Source: Siphonodentalium dalli
Taxonomy: Eukaryota; Mollusca; Scaphopoda; Gadilida; Siphonodentaliidae
Reading direction: 5' to 3'
NCBI GenBank assembly: GCA_032622095.1
Contig: CP136063.1
Span: 185,793,956 to 185,857,955, forward strand
DNA: 64,000 bases
Position numbers and translations under genes: made by a program. Shown here in pieces: positions 13,201 to 28,200 of this stretch. How positions within the stretch are numbered: the stretch's first letter is position 1; each line of letters starts with the position of its first letter. The notes below the pieces were generated by a model. The model was given only the letters and a program-made list of their open reading frames with translations, was not told where the DNA came from and made no database searches.

Positions 13201-16200
13201 AGCTGCTGTATAGGAATTTATACAATCACCTGATTGGCTTCATCGCTTTATCATTAAATGTTGTCATTGACTGCCACTGACATAATGCTTCATGGAGTTA
13301 ATGGAAAACCCCACTATTTTCTTTAGACTCTGTAACACGTAGCTTGCTAGAGAGTCTAATTTTAATTATCCAGTGAGATGATATCTACCTGCTGTCTGCT
13401 TATGTTATTGAAACATCCCTACAAATGATGAATGGGCCTTTCTAATTTCTATTTTAATACCGAAATGGAGAACCCATTCAGTAATTTAACCCTTCCGTGA
13501 CTGGACCTTCCAGAAATTTTGAGAAAACCCTGTGCCAATGCATTCCCTTATATGTGAGAGTCTCCAATAGAGAGCCTCGTATATATATAAGAGATGCATT
13601 GGCCTAGCAATATTTACCTTGATCTTGTAAGCCAGTGCATTCTCTTATATATGCGAGGCTCCCTATATGGGAGGCTTATATATGGGAGACTCGCATATAT
13701 AAGAGAATGGACTGGCACAGGATCTTTAATGCTGCACCAGCGGAGCTCCCATCATGAAAGGGTTAAGTTCTTATGGGCAGATAAGCAATCACCTGAAGGA
13801 TATTGTTAGCTGCATTCTTGTCTTTACCCACTCTCTTGAAGCTTTTGCCGAGTGCCTTCATCATCTTGGTGGTAACTTGTAGGCTGTCGGCATCAACAAC
13901 CTCCATATTCAAAATAGCCTGAGCAAGTTGACCTGCAGTTGATGCTACAGCTTCTTCATCCACTTCCTTTCCGATCTATAATTCATGGTTCATATACAGG
14001 CTTTGAAATTGTGTGTCTGTCATTTGCAGAATGAGGGTGATTTTAGTGACGCTGCACAACACAGTGGTCTATCATCACTAAATTACCCTCTGGGGACCTC
14101 ATTCTGCTTAGGGCTCATGCATCTTTTGGGAAGTATCTATAGTCTAAAATTAACATTTTTAGTTGTTGTCACTTTCTCCCTTTTGTTCAGTTTCTATATC
14201 CCCTAGTTTGCAGAAGATAAAAAGCATAATCAATGTGACTAATGGGTGAAGATCACCAACTTCAACTGGGGAACTTCAATCTGATCCTAGGTCTCCCATA
14301 GCAGTTGAGGCCTAGCTCAGCAGAATGAGGTCCCCAGATGGTAAATTTGGTGATGCTAGCCCACCATGCAGGAGAGCGTCACTAAATTCATCTCATTCAG
14401 CAAATGTCAGACACACTTTTTCAAGGCTTGTTCATTCACTTCAATAATGAACAAATTGAAGGACTTTTCTAGGACTTCCAAAAGTCTTACCTTTCCAAAT
14501 GTTTCACATCATGGATTTTCACTCCATTAATCATCCAGATGGAGGGAATATAAAACCTATCTTATGCAAAACTATGTGTATTGTAATCATACTTCATTAA
14601 CAATAATAACAACAAAGCAAATATGAATTGAAAGACTTATATAACTTGTTCGTGTTAGTAAATATGACCATGTATGGAATCCATGGGTAATATTCCATCA
14701 CTTTCCAAGGACCCTGCCAAGCCTTGAAATAGTGCATCTGTCATTTGCAGAAAGAGGTCCCCAGACAGGGAATTTAGCGACACTACCCTGCACAGCAGGC
14801 AAGCATCAACAAATTAACATACTCTAGGGACCTCATTCTGCTTAGACTTCATCTTCTGGAAAGTATCTATAGCCTCAAATTAACATTATTTTCAGTTACT
14901 TTTCCCATCTGTTCAGTTTCTGTATCCCCTAATTTTCAGAAGATAAAATTCATAAACGAGGTGACTAATGAGTGAACATCACCAACTTCAACTGGGGAAC
15001 TTCAATCTTATGGGAGGCCAAATTCACATTTAATAATGAATTGCGCTTAAGCGCAATCAATTGCGCTTAAAGACATATTATGTACTTGATTGGGTGCGTG
15101 AAACTGACAAGATAGTACTCAAGCTCTATGTCAACTGAAGGATGTATGTAACATTCTACTAACATCACCGAAAATTTGAAGCAAATTGACAACACCATTC
15201 CATAGAAAACATTGTCTGAAATACGCTCAATTGTAAATATTTACTACTCGATTCGGGACGCATCTATTAGCGATAAAATAATGAAAATTATTTTGCCACC
15301 GAGAGTCACTGCATTAATTTAATATATAAGAATGAGGGTACGTGATGTCAATTTGGATATAATATTTGTAAAAATTACTACTTTGAACAAGATTATTCTC
15401 CATTTCTATTTGACCACCCGACCTGAGTGTTTCACACCACTTTAAGCGTAAATACCACATATTGTGCTTAAGCACAAATTGGGCATTTACGCTTAAGCGT
15501 AATGAATAGTGCTTAAGCGCAATTAATTGCGCTTAAGCATAATTGTGACTACTATCTAACCTACCCATAAACTATTGGCATGACCTGGTGTATCACCTAG
15601 CAACACAAGAGGAGCATATTGGGCTAATTTTAACCTGTTTGATTTAGCGTGAGTACTCAACAGTCAACTGAGAGTACCGGTATGTGTTCAACAATGATAA
15701 TCCCTAATTACATATTATCAGCATCCCTATATCCCAAGAATTGATGTCTCCTTCCCGGAACTCTAGTAATTTTGTATATGATGTTTTTAATGTATTTTTG
15801 CACAGATTTGGGCCATTACTATGGTCATATACTATAGTATGCATGTGATGTCACTGCATGAGGGCTTGCTTACCTCATATGGTTTACTTATTGACTTAAA
15901 GCAGGGAAAAAACCATATTTTCATATTATCAGCATCCCTGTCCCAAAAAATTGGTGTCTCATTCCTGGAGCTTTGGTGTCTCAGTCCTCGAGCTCTAGTT
16001 TTTTCATTAAATCAGCATTTCTTGCACAAATCTATAGTATTTCCATGGTCATATAGTGTGAATGTGGTGTCACCGAGTGCTTGCTTTCCTCATATGGTGT
16101 GCCTGTATACTCGAAAATTGAAGAAAATGAAAGTCGCCTCGACTAATACAGAAAGTAATGCTATTGCGAATAGCCCCAACTAATATATACCGAAGATAAT

Positions 16201-19200
16201 ATAATGCTATCACGAGTCGCTCCAACTAAATCAGAAGGTGATACTATTGCGAGTCAGCCATTTTGATAAAGAAGTTGGGCTAGCTCCCTACCCATCCAAA
16301 TCAATGAAAACAAGAGGTGATATGTCAATAGGAGTTAAGGTTAAGTTATGGATAAACCTATTTATTCACCAGGGGTGTTTAGTTACATATAACCATGAAT
16401 TGCACTTAAGCGCAATTGATTGCGCTTATGTGTAATTATTTACGCTTAAGCACAATTAATTAAGCGCAATTGATTATTAAATGTGAATTTGGCCTCCCAT
16501 ACAATCTGGTCCTAGGTTTCCCATAGCAGTTGAGGGTTCAGCAGAATTAGGTCCCCAGAGGGCGAATTTGGTGATGCTTGCCCACCTTGCAGGATAGCGT
16601 CACTAAATTCCCCCTCTGGGCACCTCATTCTGCAAATGACAGAGTATTTCAAGGCTTGTATTCATTGGTAGAATGGAAGATGATGGCTCATTGTGATTGG
16701 TTCATGTTCACTTGTACCAAGTTAGGAAAAAACATGTGTGACCTCTACTTGAATGAGTGACCACTGAGGCATTCTGGGTGTGCCTCTCTCGGCACTCTGT
16801 GTAATTAGACTACCAACTGTGACAGTAGTGTCTCATTGGTGATTTGAAACTTGTGTGTATCAGCGTTTAATTTACTTGGACTTGCAAAAACATTAGTGCA
16901 ATTGTCTTGTAATTGAAGTTTGTCAACAAGAGCTTGTTTGCATTTTTGCAACTAGTAACAAATACACACCCAAAATGTGACAAAATAAACAGCAAATGGA
17001 TGAACATTGTTAATAGGCCTATAACAGGATATAATCAGGAGACACCTAATGAAATTCAAGGTCATTTTGCTGAAATTTCCATGTTTTTTGAGGGTCCACT
17101 ACTGTGAATGTCAAGACCAATTCTCACAAGTTTTCCAATTATTTGTCCAGTGAGCAATGCATATACAGCCAAAAATCAATTTCATTCAAAACCTCTTATG
17201 GCAATTTAACGCGTTCACTGCCGACTCCCATTTAATTACATGCAAAAAGTATGAGATAACTTGAATGTTCACTTGTCAGGTGCATGGTTATTCCAGCAGG
17301 GTCCACGCTGTCGGTTGCCAATTTTTTTTTGAAAATGGCCGAAAGCAATATCATTTGGCCAAAAAGTATTTAAGTCTGTAATAATTAACCAGTAATCGAT
17401 TATCTCATTATCATCAGATCTCAATGAAACCATTAATTCATTAACAGGTAATCAATACTCTTCTGCGTATGGATAACATTTGATAAAAAGTCACATGTGT
17501 TTACTTATCAAAACAATGATGATTAGCCAATAGATAAGACAAATGAGGCAATACTGTGATCATTTACAGTAATGCCCTAAATAATCGACTCCTTAACCAC
17601 AGCAGAATTATGGGTAATTTTCCAGGATTTAGTCGGAAATATGGCTTGTTGCGATTCATCAGAAAGCTCTCACTAATTTTTCAGGATTTAGTTGGAAATA
17701 TGGCTTGTTACCATTCATCGGAAAGCTCTCAGTGAGAGGTTAAGTTATGGATAAACCTATTTATTCACCAGTGAGAGCTTTCTGATGAATGGCAACAAGC
17801 CATATTTCTGACTAAAACCTGAAAAATTACCAATAATTCTGCTGTGGTTAAGGAGTCGATTATTTAGGGCATTACTCTATGTTGATATATGTTCCTGGTT
17901 TAGACCTATTTAAGTTTTGATGGTTCTCATCCACATACATTTCCATTGTCACCTTTGTCCAACTCATAATTTATCAGTTAAAGCCCCACTTAATTTTCGA
18001 GTCACTGATTATTTTTTTTTATAGTGCCTTGATATACAGTTTTATTAACAATCTATGCCATAAAATGTGATTAAAATACTATAAATCATCACAGTTTGAA
18101 ATGTCTGTGTCTCAAAAGATGCCCGCAGAGAAACAGAAAACAGCTGAAATCATAAAAAGATTTCCCCTGTTATGGCTCCCAGAATGCAACAGAATTCAAA
18201 CTAATAATGTATTTTCAATGGAAGGGGAATAACAATATCTTTAATATATAGAGTAATTCCCCCTCCATTGAAAATAATAAAATTTGCACTACAATCCAAA
18301 TGAAACTTAAGCACAAAAACACGTCGGTAACTCAACAAAAACAACATGTTCACAGTTTATTACACAAGATAAGTTGATAATACAATGTTTTGGAGCTTCC
18401 TCGTTCAAATGGTATATAAATTATAATATGACATATATTTTATATATGTGATCTGGGGGTTCGAAAATTAAGTAGGCTGTTAAATTTGTGTGTGTGCTAT
18501 CTTTTGGTTTTAGTTTCTGTTTTCTCAATTATCCCATATTTTGGGTTTTTCAATTTGGCCAAAAGTTTCTGAATAATGGCTAAAATTCAGAAATGGCCAA
18601 AAGGATTTTCTGTATTCCAGGCTTTCAAGATCCTGGGTATACCACTCCTTGATAACATAGACCAATACAGCTTAGACAATAGAATTAAATAATATTTATA
18701 AATTGGAACCATAAAAATATCAATGTATACCTGCTCGAGGACACGTTGTAGCTCTTCTGGAACACATTCGTTAACATTAGGCTCCTCATACCAGCATCCA
18801 TAACTCCCAGTGTCATAACAATGCCAGAAGGCAAATGCTAAAAAGAAAACAATCATGTGTGCTAAGAGAGAGAATCTTAATGCTTAACATATAAGGCCAA
18901 AAATAAAATTGATATGTGGCTCTGGTAACAAGGCAGTTTTCATTGATATGTGGTTCTGGTAACAAGGCAGTTTTCATTTGTTTTTTATTTTTCATTTAAT
19001 TCTGCAAGATACCTTATTGATCAGGATCATTAACCTCTAACTCTAAAATGATAAGAAACGAAATTAATGAGAAGACATGAATTTATCCATTTAACCCTGT
19101 CAGTGCCAAGTCCGATTTTTGTATCAACCCATATTTCCTTGATCATTTTTTCAAATTTATTGATTATAATAATGTGATACATTGATGGAAAGAGCTCTTA

Positions 19201-22200
19201 GAGCTCTAAGAGCTTTTTCCATCAATGTATCACATTATTATAATCAATAAATTTGAAAAATGATCAAGGAAAAATGGGTTGATACAAAAATCGGACTTGG
19301 CACTGAAAGGTTTAAATGGTTATCTGCAAAGATATTAAAGGCAAAAGAAAGGAGAGTGTTAATGAAAACAAGCCGTCACTGACGGTGATATCCACCACCT
19401 AGGTGGGCAAAGTTGGGGATGTGCATTTTCAAAATATACTCAAAAATTGTTTGAATCAGTTAATATTTGTTTGAGATTGGTTGATATTTGTTTTAGTTCA
19501 GGCTCAAAATTTAAATTGCAACACTAACAAATAACAATCAAAAGGCCATAACTCTGGTAAAAGTATACGGCCGGGCCTGGTTTGGGAACTTTTTTCAGAT
19601 ACTCCTCTTGTGAACTCATATACCAAAAAACTTTTGAAATCCGTTGATAATTGTTTACAATGCCCCCTGGACAACTTTTCAGATAGACGAACGGATGGAC
19701 ACTTGTTCCCCCATGGGTTAGAACAAATTTTGATGGCCAAAACCACTAGCCAAAATGAAAAAAAAATGGTTTTGGCTAGTACATTTGAGCTTGGGGAAGG
19801 TGAGTAACTGTAAACATACCAGAAACTTGTCTCCATTTTATATTGGCCTAAATAATGGTACTGGTGTTACTATTATTTTTTGCCTTCCTTAACTCTGGTC
19901 TTTATGCAATTACATTATCATACCTATATGGCATGTGCCATATGTGCAAACTGTGTGCCTTCTGTACTGCAGACAGCTCAAAAGAACACTTTTTAATTCA
20001 GTCAGTACACAGTGTGCAAATGTACGACTATATATGGCAATGAAAATGGCTATCATGATCATTTTTAGTAGATGGCCAAAAATTGTAAGTCCCTCTAAAG
20101 TCAACTCACAAAAGCTACTTAAGCTAGAGACATTTCATGATGACTGGATATGAAATGGGGATACATTTTGCTTGGAAAATACATAGACTGAAGTATGTGT
20201 AGATGTGTGATGACACAAGACAACCCATGGCAATGGAGAGGTTAAGATTTTGCTCACCAAATAAAAAGTTTACAACATTTCATTAGTTGATGATTGAATA
20301 ATTGTAACACATTCTCCAATATAAACTCTGAAAATAGCTAAGCCTTACTATATCAACGGGAGTGAATAGTACTATCAGTCATAGCCTCCAAACAAATTAC
20401 ACTCACCATTGCTTCCATGGCATGGCCTCTTTGCTGTCTCATTCACTTTTGTTTTTGGCCACACATCATCGCCATACTGTATCTTTGGACAATCAGGCTT
20501 CTTTTTTTCATTTTTCCCTTTATTATCAGTGACCTTCTTCCCTTTCTTTGCACTGACATATAGCTCTTCATCACCGAAACACCCTTGAAGCAAATCAAAA
20601 TCCTCCTTCGATATTACCGTACTATCTGATTTCCCGTTATTAGAACCATCATTTGGCTTTCCACTGCCCTTACCATCTTTTCCATCTCCATTTTGGTTAT
20701 TCCCCCCTTGCCCCTGACTCCCATTATTGGTGTTTCCCTGATTTCCTTTACCGTTATCATTACCTGTTCCTTGGCCATTTCCATTGTTGTCTGTTCCTTG
20801 GCCATTTCCATTGTTGTTTGTTCCTTGGCCATTTCCATTGTTACCTGTTCCTTGGCCATTTCCATTGTTACCTGTTCCTTGGCCATTTCCATTGTTGTTT
20901 GTTCCTTGGCCATTTCCATTGTTACCTGTTCCTTGGCCATTTCCATTGTTGTCCGTTCCTTGACCATTTCCATTGTCCGTTCCTTGGCCATTTCCATTGT
21001 TGTCTGTTCCTTGGCCATTTCCATTGTTGCCATTTCCATTGTTGTCTGTTCCTTGGCCATTTCCATTGTTGTCCATTCCTTGGCCATTTCCATTGTTTGT
21101 TCCTTGGCCATTTCCATTGTTGCCATTTCCATTGTTTGTTCCTTGGCCATTTCCATTGTTGCCATTTTCATTGTTACCATTTCCATTGTTGTCTGTTCCT
21201 TGGCCATTTCCATTGTTTGTTCCTTGGCCATTTCCATTGTTGTCTGTTCCTTGGCCATTTCCATTGTTGCCATTTCCATTGTTGTCTGTTCCTTGGCCAT
21301 TTTTGTTGTTGTCTGTTCCTTGGCCATTTCCATTGTCAGTTCCTTGGCCATTTTCATTGTTGTCTGTTCCTTGGCCATTTCCATTGTTGTCTGTTCCTTG
21401 GCCATTTCCATTGTTGTCTGTTCCTTGGCCATTTCCATTGTTGCCATTTCCATTGTTGTCTGTTCCTTGGCCATTTCCGTTGTTGCCATTTCCATTGTTG
21501 TCTGTTCCTTGGTCATTTCCATTGTTTGTTCCTTGGCCATTTCCATTGTTGTCTGTTCCTTGGCCATTTCCATTGTTGTCTGTTCCTTGGCCATTTCCAT
21601 TGTTGTCTGTTCCTTGGTCATTTCCATTGTTGCCATTCCCATTGTTGTCTGTTCCTTGGCCATTTCCGTTGTTGCCATTTCCATTGTTGTCTGTTCCTTG
21701 GTCATTTCCATTGTTTGTTCCTTGGCCATTTCCATTGTTGTCTGTTCCTTTGCCATTTCCGTTGTTTGTTCCTTGGCCATTTCCATTGTTGTCTGTTCCT
21801 TGGCCATTTCCATTGTTGTCTGTTCCTTGGCCATTTCCATTGTTGCCATTTCCATTGTTGTCTGTTCCTTTGCCATTTTTGTTGTTGTCTGTTCCTTGGC
21901 CATTTCCACTGTTGTCTGTTCCTTGGCCACTTCCATTGTTGTCTGTTCCTTGGCCATTTCCATTGTTGTCATTTCCATTGTTGTTTGTTCCTTGGTCATT
22001 TCCATTGTTGCCTCCTGTACCTTGGCCATTTCCATTGTTGCCTCCTGTACCTTGGCCATTTCCATTATCATTATTTTTCTGGTTCTGCCCAGTGTCATCA
22101 AGGTCAGGCTGTTTGGTATTCCCACCACTATTAGGAGTAGGATCACTTGAACCTTTGCCTACTGTTGTCTGTCCGCTATTAGAATCCTGTCCATTGCCTT

Positions 22201-25200
22201 TCTTTGCATTATTACCAGGCTCATCTGGAGGGTCTGAAAATTTTACATCATCAGTGTCTCCTGAATGATAAGTTATCGACTTCTCTGGTTGGTAATCAAT
22301 ATCTTGCACAATTGTTTCTCTCATATCAACACTATCTGCAGCTGTTAGTGGCGTGTATGAGTCATGTGAGTAAGCATTATAGTGGTTCTGTGCATTATGT
22401 AAACCTGAAGAGTGCAAAAGCAATGCTAACTGGTTAGGCACTAAACACCACCACCAACACATATTGCCAGAATAAAAAAATTGCTAGATTTTCATCACAG
22501 ACACAAATTTTATTGAATTCAGGATCAGAGTCTAAAAGTTAACTGTAACAGCTTGTTTAGCGGTGGATGGGTTGTTATTGACTTTGCCTCCTGCAACTTC
22601 ATAGTATATTTCAGCTATTGTTTTTGAATTGTCAACATTGAACCCATACCAATCTTACATGATATGGGCGCTGGCAGATTCAATATTTGAGATATCGGAA
22701 ACCATGTGATATCTTTATAAACATATATCATTCGCCAATAATAAATTGCGCAGGAATTAGTTTTCTCAAGAGGAAATATGTATACATAACATGACTTAAT
22801 ATAATCTAATTGATATTAGTCAAGGTACAAAATATTCTGCAATATTTAGAGTAATTAATTTTTGAAGGAAGGTCATAAAAGTTGTGCAAGCAGTAATGAA
22901 AATCTAGCATTTATTTATCCTGGCCTTAATTGATCAAAACACACAGGCTCAGGTGAGAATAAAGTCTTCATAGATGACGTCACAAGCATTACATGTTTCA
23001 AGCATTTGCAATATCTGCATTACTTCTGATTGAAAACATTGACCATTGTCCTATCTTGTTTAACACTTCCAGGAGTGGAACGTCTTGAAATTTTGCGAAA
23101 AACCCTGTGCCAATGCATTCTCTTATATATGAGAGTCTCCCAATATTTACCATAACCTTGTAAGCCAGTTCATTCTCTTATATATGGGAGGCTCCCTATG
23201 GGAGACTCGTATATCTAAGAGAATACACTGGCACATGATCTTTAATTCTGCACCAGCGCAGCTCCCGGTCAGTTAGGGTCAAACTAAAAAACGAACAAAT
23301 CAGAAAACATGAAGTGTATTGTAAATCAGCAACAAAAAACTAGATACTTTTGATGCTATTGTGACCGATATTAAATAAAAAAAGCTTGCATCAATTTTTA
23401 ATTTTGGATTGAAGATAATTTCTGATAACATTTGTTTAACATTTTGACATTCTTTCATCAAAGACTTCAACTTTTAAGTTATCATGCTGACCAGTCATAG
23501 GCTTGTAATGTCAGCTATTCCAAGCTTTGTCCTGCGTGTTGGAATCATAGGGATATAAATAAATCTAAATCTAGCTAATTGTATGACTGATTTTATAAAT
23601 CTACATTTTATAACTTCTGAATCAGTTACCCTAAACAAGGTGCAACAGCGAGAATCGGAGGTATTCTTGAATGTTATATAAAAAAATTTCCACATGATTT
23701 TATTGTTTAGAGTAAGAAGATTAAGTTGAAAGAAGATGGTAAAATAGGAGTTTACTTAGAGAATGAAGATTGAAGAAGTTACCCAAAACAAGCAATAGAA
23801 CTCTCAAACCCATTTTAGACACAACAATTAAAGGAACACAATCCGATTTGATGGTCCCCATATCATCAGATATCAACGACAACAACATGTCTTCAAAAGA
23901 CTCTTCAGTTATCAGAATCAATTAATTACCAAAAAATAACCCTAACCACTGTCAACTAAATATATAATTTCCCAAATCGTGTTATATATCAACATTTTGT
24001 TCAAAGCAATTTGGTATATCGAGAATATGTCGGTCGCCTCGTCGAATATTTGCCAGGCAACCAAATATTCCAAGTGGTGAAAAAGATTTCAAAAATCTAT
24101 ATCTAATAACTCTGAGCTTTAATGGGAAGGTTCCTCGACTGGAATCAGATAGTTTTTACCCCCGAAGCCAAAGAAATAATAATTTAGGAGCGTTAATTCG
24201 GATTATGTATCTTTAAGCTAGTCGGCGATGGCAGCATTGTTTTAATTAATTTAAATAAATACATCTCCAATAACTAATCCAATAACTAAGTATGTTTTCA
24301 ACCAGCTGTTTTCATTCACACATATATGAATACCTTGTCACCAACAAATTATTGGTATTATTAACATAATTACTAAAATATTATAAACCTTTTATTTTAT
24401 TTTACGGCATCTATGTGCTGAACATCCCAAATAAAACTTTCTCTAGTTCGAGCTGGTAGAGATTTTCTAAGGCTAAATTTTGTCGAGTGCTCCATCGACT
24501 GAAGTCATTTGAGGGAACAACAATGTCAGTATTCCCACACATATATGGTGAAAATTGACCATGTCTGCAAGGCTAGTGAATTTTCATGGTAAATGGACAT
24601 TTCACGGTAAATTTGCCAAATGTTTTGAGAATGTGATAGAATTTTTTTACATCTCCATTGTCTGTTCAAACAGTTAGCTCATGGCCAGGTTTATTATAAT
24701 TTTAAAAGTTGTCCCTAATTTTAAATTATCAAAAATATGGTTCTCTTGTCTGTGTTGAGCTTCAATCTGTGATTAAGTCATCTTTAGACTACAGATGTTT
24801 GAAAGTATTTGAATAATATTCACTAATAAATCTTATAAACCATAAGACAATGTTGCTCACAATAAAGAAGTTAGAAATAAAGAAGAAAAAGGCAATCAAA
24901 TCAGGTGGAAAATAGGTTTTGAAAACTACTCTTTCAAATATCTGTAAATTAATAAAATCAGCCATACAAAAATAGAGACATACATGTACAACAGTATGAA
25001 ACAACATGTAAGACTTGAACTAAGTGGTTCCTTTGATATTAAGCTGGTTTCTATAATCCCTTCCATGACTGGAGCTTCCAGAAAGTTTGCAAAAACCCTG
25101 TGCCAAAATCAGAATGCATTCTCTTATATATGGGAGAATGCACTGGCACAGGATCTTTAATGCTGCACCAGCGCATCTCTCTCATGAAAGGATTAAACAA

Positions 25201-28200
25201 AGTCATGTGATTCACACATCTCTTGATTACACCCTTCTACACTAATACCCTAAGTAATCGACTCCTTAACCACAGCAGAATTATGGGTAACTTTTCAGGA
25301 TTTAGTCGGAAATATGGCTTGTTGCCATTCATTGGAAAGCTCTCTGTGGTTTAAGGAGTCGATTACCTAGGGCATTACTCTAACATGTTTGTAAAGTGAA
25401 GCTATCAGAAATGGTGCTTGAATGAATTAATCCAAACTCAATTTTATGAATAGTGTACCATAATTTCCTACAGTTGTATTTTGGAGATATTTTTTAAGCC
25501 GAATTGAAAGAAATTCTTAAGAAATCCATAAGATTAAAAAAAATTCCTTTTTTTTAATCTTCTTGATCTGAGAGTTCCCCTTCTTTCTCATCCTAATTAA
25601 TTGGAGAGACAGTTGAAAAAATGACGGGAAAAATACAGTGTAGATTTTTCAGAGGACATTGTCCCTGAATTGTGAATTCACACTGTTATGTACATCTATG
25701 ATCAATTACATCTAAGTTAACTGTAAGACTACATGTACCGTATGTGTGGGTGTAGGAGGAAGGATGTAGACCAAGACATTCAATGTATCTATGAGGTAAA
25801 TCTCTACTCATCTTACTAGGCTTTATTTATATTTTCAGACGATTGCAACATGTTGCTATCTTTGGTTCAACAAGATTTGAAAGTGCCATTAGATATGGTG
25901 GATTGTTGAACACTAAAATTGATCCCTTTTGAATTGATGAATTCATTGTTCAATAGTTTCTACTTTTGATTATAAGCATCAACATACTATAATTTTCCAT
26001 CCAATTTCAATCAGAACGTTGAGCATTAAAGATATGGAGGGCCTTCGCGATGGTATTGCTATTAAAATAGTCATAAAATATCCCATTCCAATGTATACAT
26101 GTACTTTTGTAGCTGAGTGGGAGAATCCATTCAGTATAGAAAGGGTTAATTATGGCTTTAATTTCTTACTGGTTTACAAAATGTCATCATTGTGAGATAC
26201 ATATTCTCAGTGACAGCATGCACTGATTGCACTCCCTCTATCTGAATCACCTGGTATGCAAATAATCACCTGCTTTTCCCATTTAAAGATACCCTGTCCA
26301 ATTTATCACTCCTAATTTACTATAGAAGTCAAAGGTAAAAAATATTATATTTGATTCAAAAATTATCAGACTTCGATTTTTGAAATCAATTTATTTTTCC
26401 CACCTTGATTATTTATCAGTCGACATAAATTCTACCGGAAATATATACGGTCATATGTGGATGCTGTAATGAGAGTTCGGGAGGTCATGCAAGGTAGCAG
26501 TGGATTTGATAGATCGATTATGAATTTTGGAATAATATACTATGAAAATTGTCGCCAGAAACAAAATTGATAGTATCTTGTTATAGTTTGAATTCGGCTA
26601 CATAGGCATTCTTATTCCCAATTCAGTAATCATGTATTATTCATGAATTAGATCAGTTATATTATACCATGCAGATGATTGCCAGCCGATCACACATGAA
26701 AGTAAATGTTTGTTTACATTTTTGATGACATGGGCTGGGGAGTTCCAATTCGAACCGGGCATTACGATATATGGAATTTGAGAAAATATTTAGATTTAAA
26801 AAATCTAAATCTAATGACTCTGTGCGTTGAATGGTGGGTTCCTCGACTCAAATAAAATATTTTTCACCCCCAAAGCCGCAGAAATAGTAATTTAGGAGTG
26901 ATAAATCGGACACTGCATCTTTAAAGTGGTGAGTAACAAATTTAAGACAAATAATGTCTGCAAACATGCTGGAGGGGGGAAACAAGGAGCAGATTAGAGT
27001 GCATTCAATCATGCTGAACAGTGACTATACTGGATCAAATAGAGTTATGTCCCTTAGATCAGTATAATATCCATCCAAAAGAAATCTATGGTTTGGGCAT
27101 TTACAAGGTAGTTTTTGTCAACAAAGATGTTGCACCCACCCTCAAAACCACTCTAAGTGACTTATATGGCAATATTTAAATATGATCAACAGGCTAATCT
27201 TTCGGCATCATACAGTTAAGAAATACGTGTGCTAATACATCCGACAGGATCCTGCACTGAAACCATATACAGATACATTATGGCATTATTTATATGTTGT
27301 GGACCTTCTAATAGTGAGGGAAATAATAAACTAAGGGTGTCACATGATGGAGATACATGTAATATTATTATTATGAACTGTTATTCTTATCAGTTTTATT
27401 GGCGGAGAATAAATAGACCACTTATTTCAATACAGGGTTAATGAGTTAGGTGTAACAACATATAGTTATGCCCTAAATAATCGACTCCTTAACCACAGCA
27501 GAATTATGGGAAATTTTTCAAGATTTAGTCAGAAATATGGCTTGTTGCCATATTAGAGTAATATTGGCAATATATGCTAATATTGGCAACAAGCCATATT
27601 TCCGACTAAATCCTGAAAAATTACCCATAATTTTGCTGTGGTTAAGGAGTCAATTATTTAGGGCATTACAGTATAAATGATGAAGAAGCATTTCAAATAG
27701 AATTGGAATATCATCAAATTGAATACAATCTGGGATGTCGATCAGACTGGATTTTTGAGATCAGGCCTGATAATATGATGCTGGACATTTGCAGAATGAG
27801 GTCCCCAGAGGGTGAATTTAGTGATGCTACCCCACACGGGGGGCTAGCGTCATCAAATTCATCCTCTGGGGACCTTTTCTGCATGGCCTCATCTGCTATG
27901 GGAGACATAGACAGGCGTAAGTTCCCAGATGGTGAATATGGTAATGTGCACGATGTCTGCCAATTTGGAGATATAGAGAAACTAAACTGAAGAAGAAACT
28001 TTCTAAAGAAGTTTTTAAAGAAACTAAAAAACTTTGATAAAAAAAATTTAAATCAATAAATAAAGATACTTTCTAAAGAAGATGAGGCCTAAAGCAGAAT
28101 GAGGTCCCCAGAAGGTGAATTTGGTGATGCTAGCCCACTGTGCAGGGTAGCATCACTAAATTCACCCTCTGAGGACCTCATTCTGCAAATGTCCGGCCCC

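Noticed and set aside
20614-22268. Long open frames (430-510 codons) in the other sense frame and on the plus strand
   Set aside because: They exist only because the 27-bp repeat has no stop in any frame. Only one frame continues into HRM and has matching splice phases.
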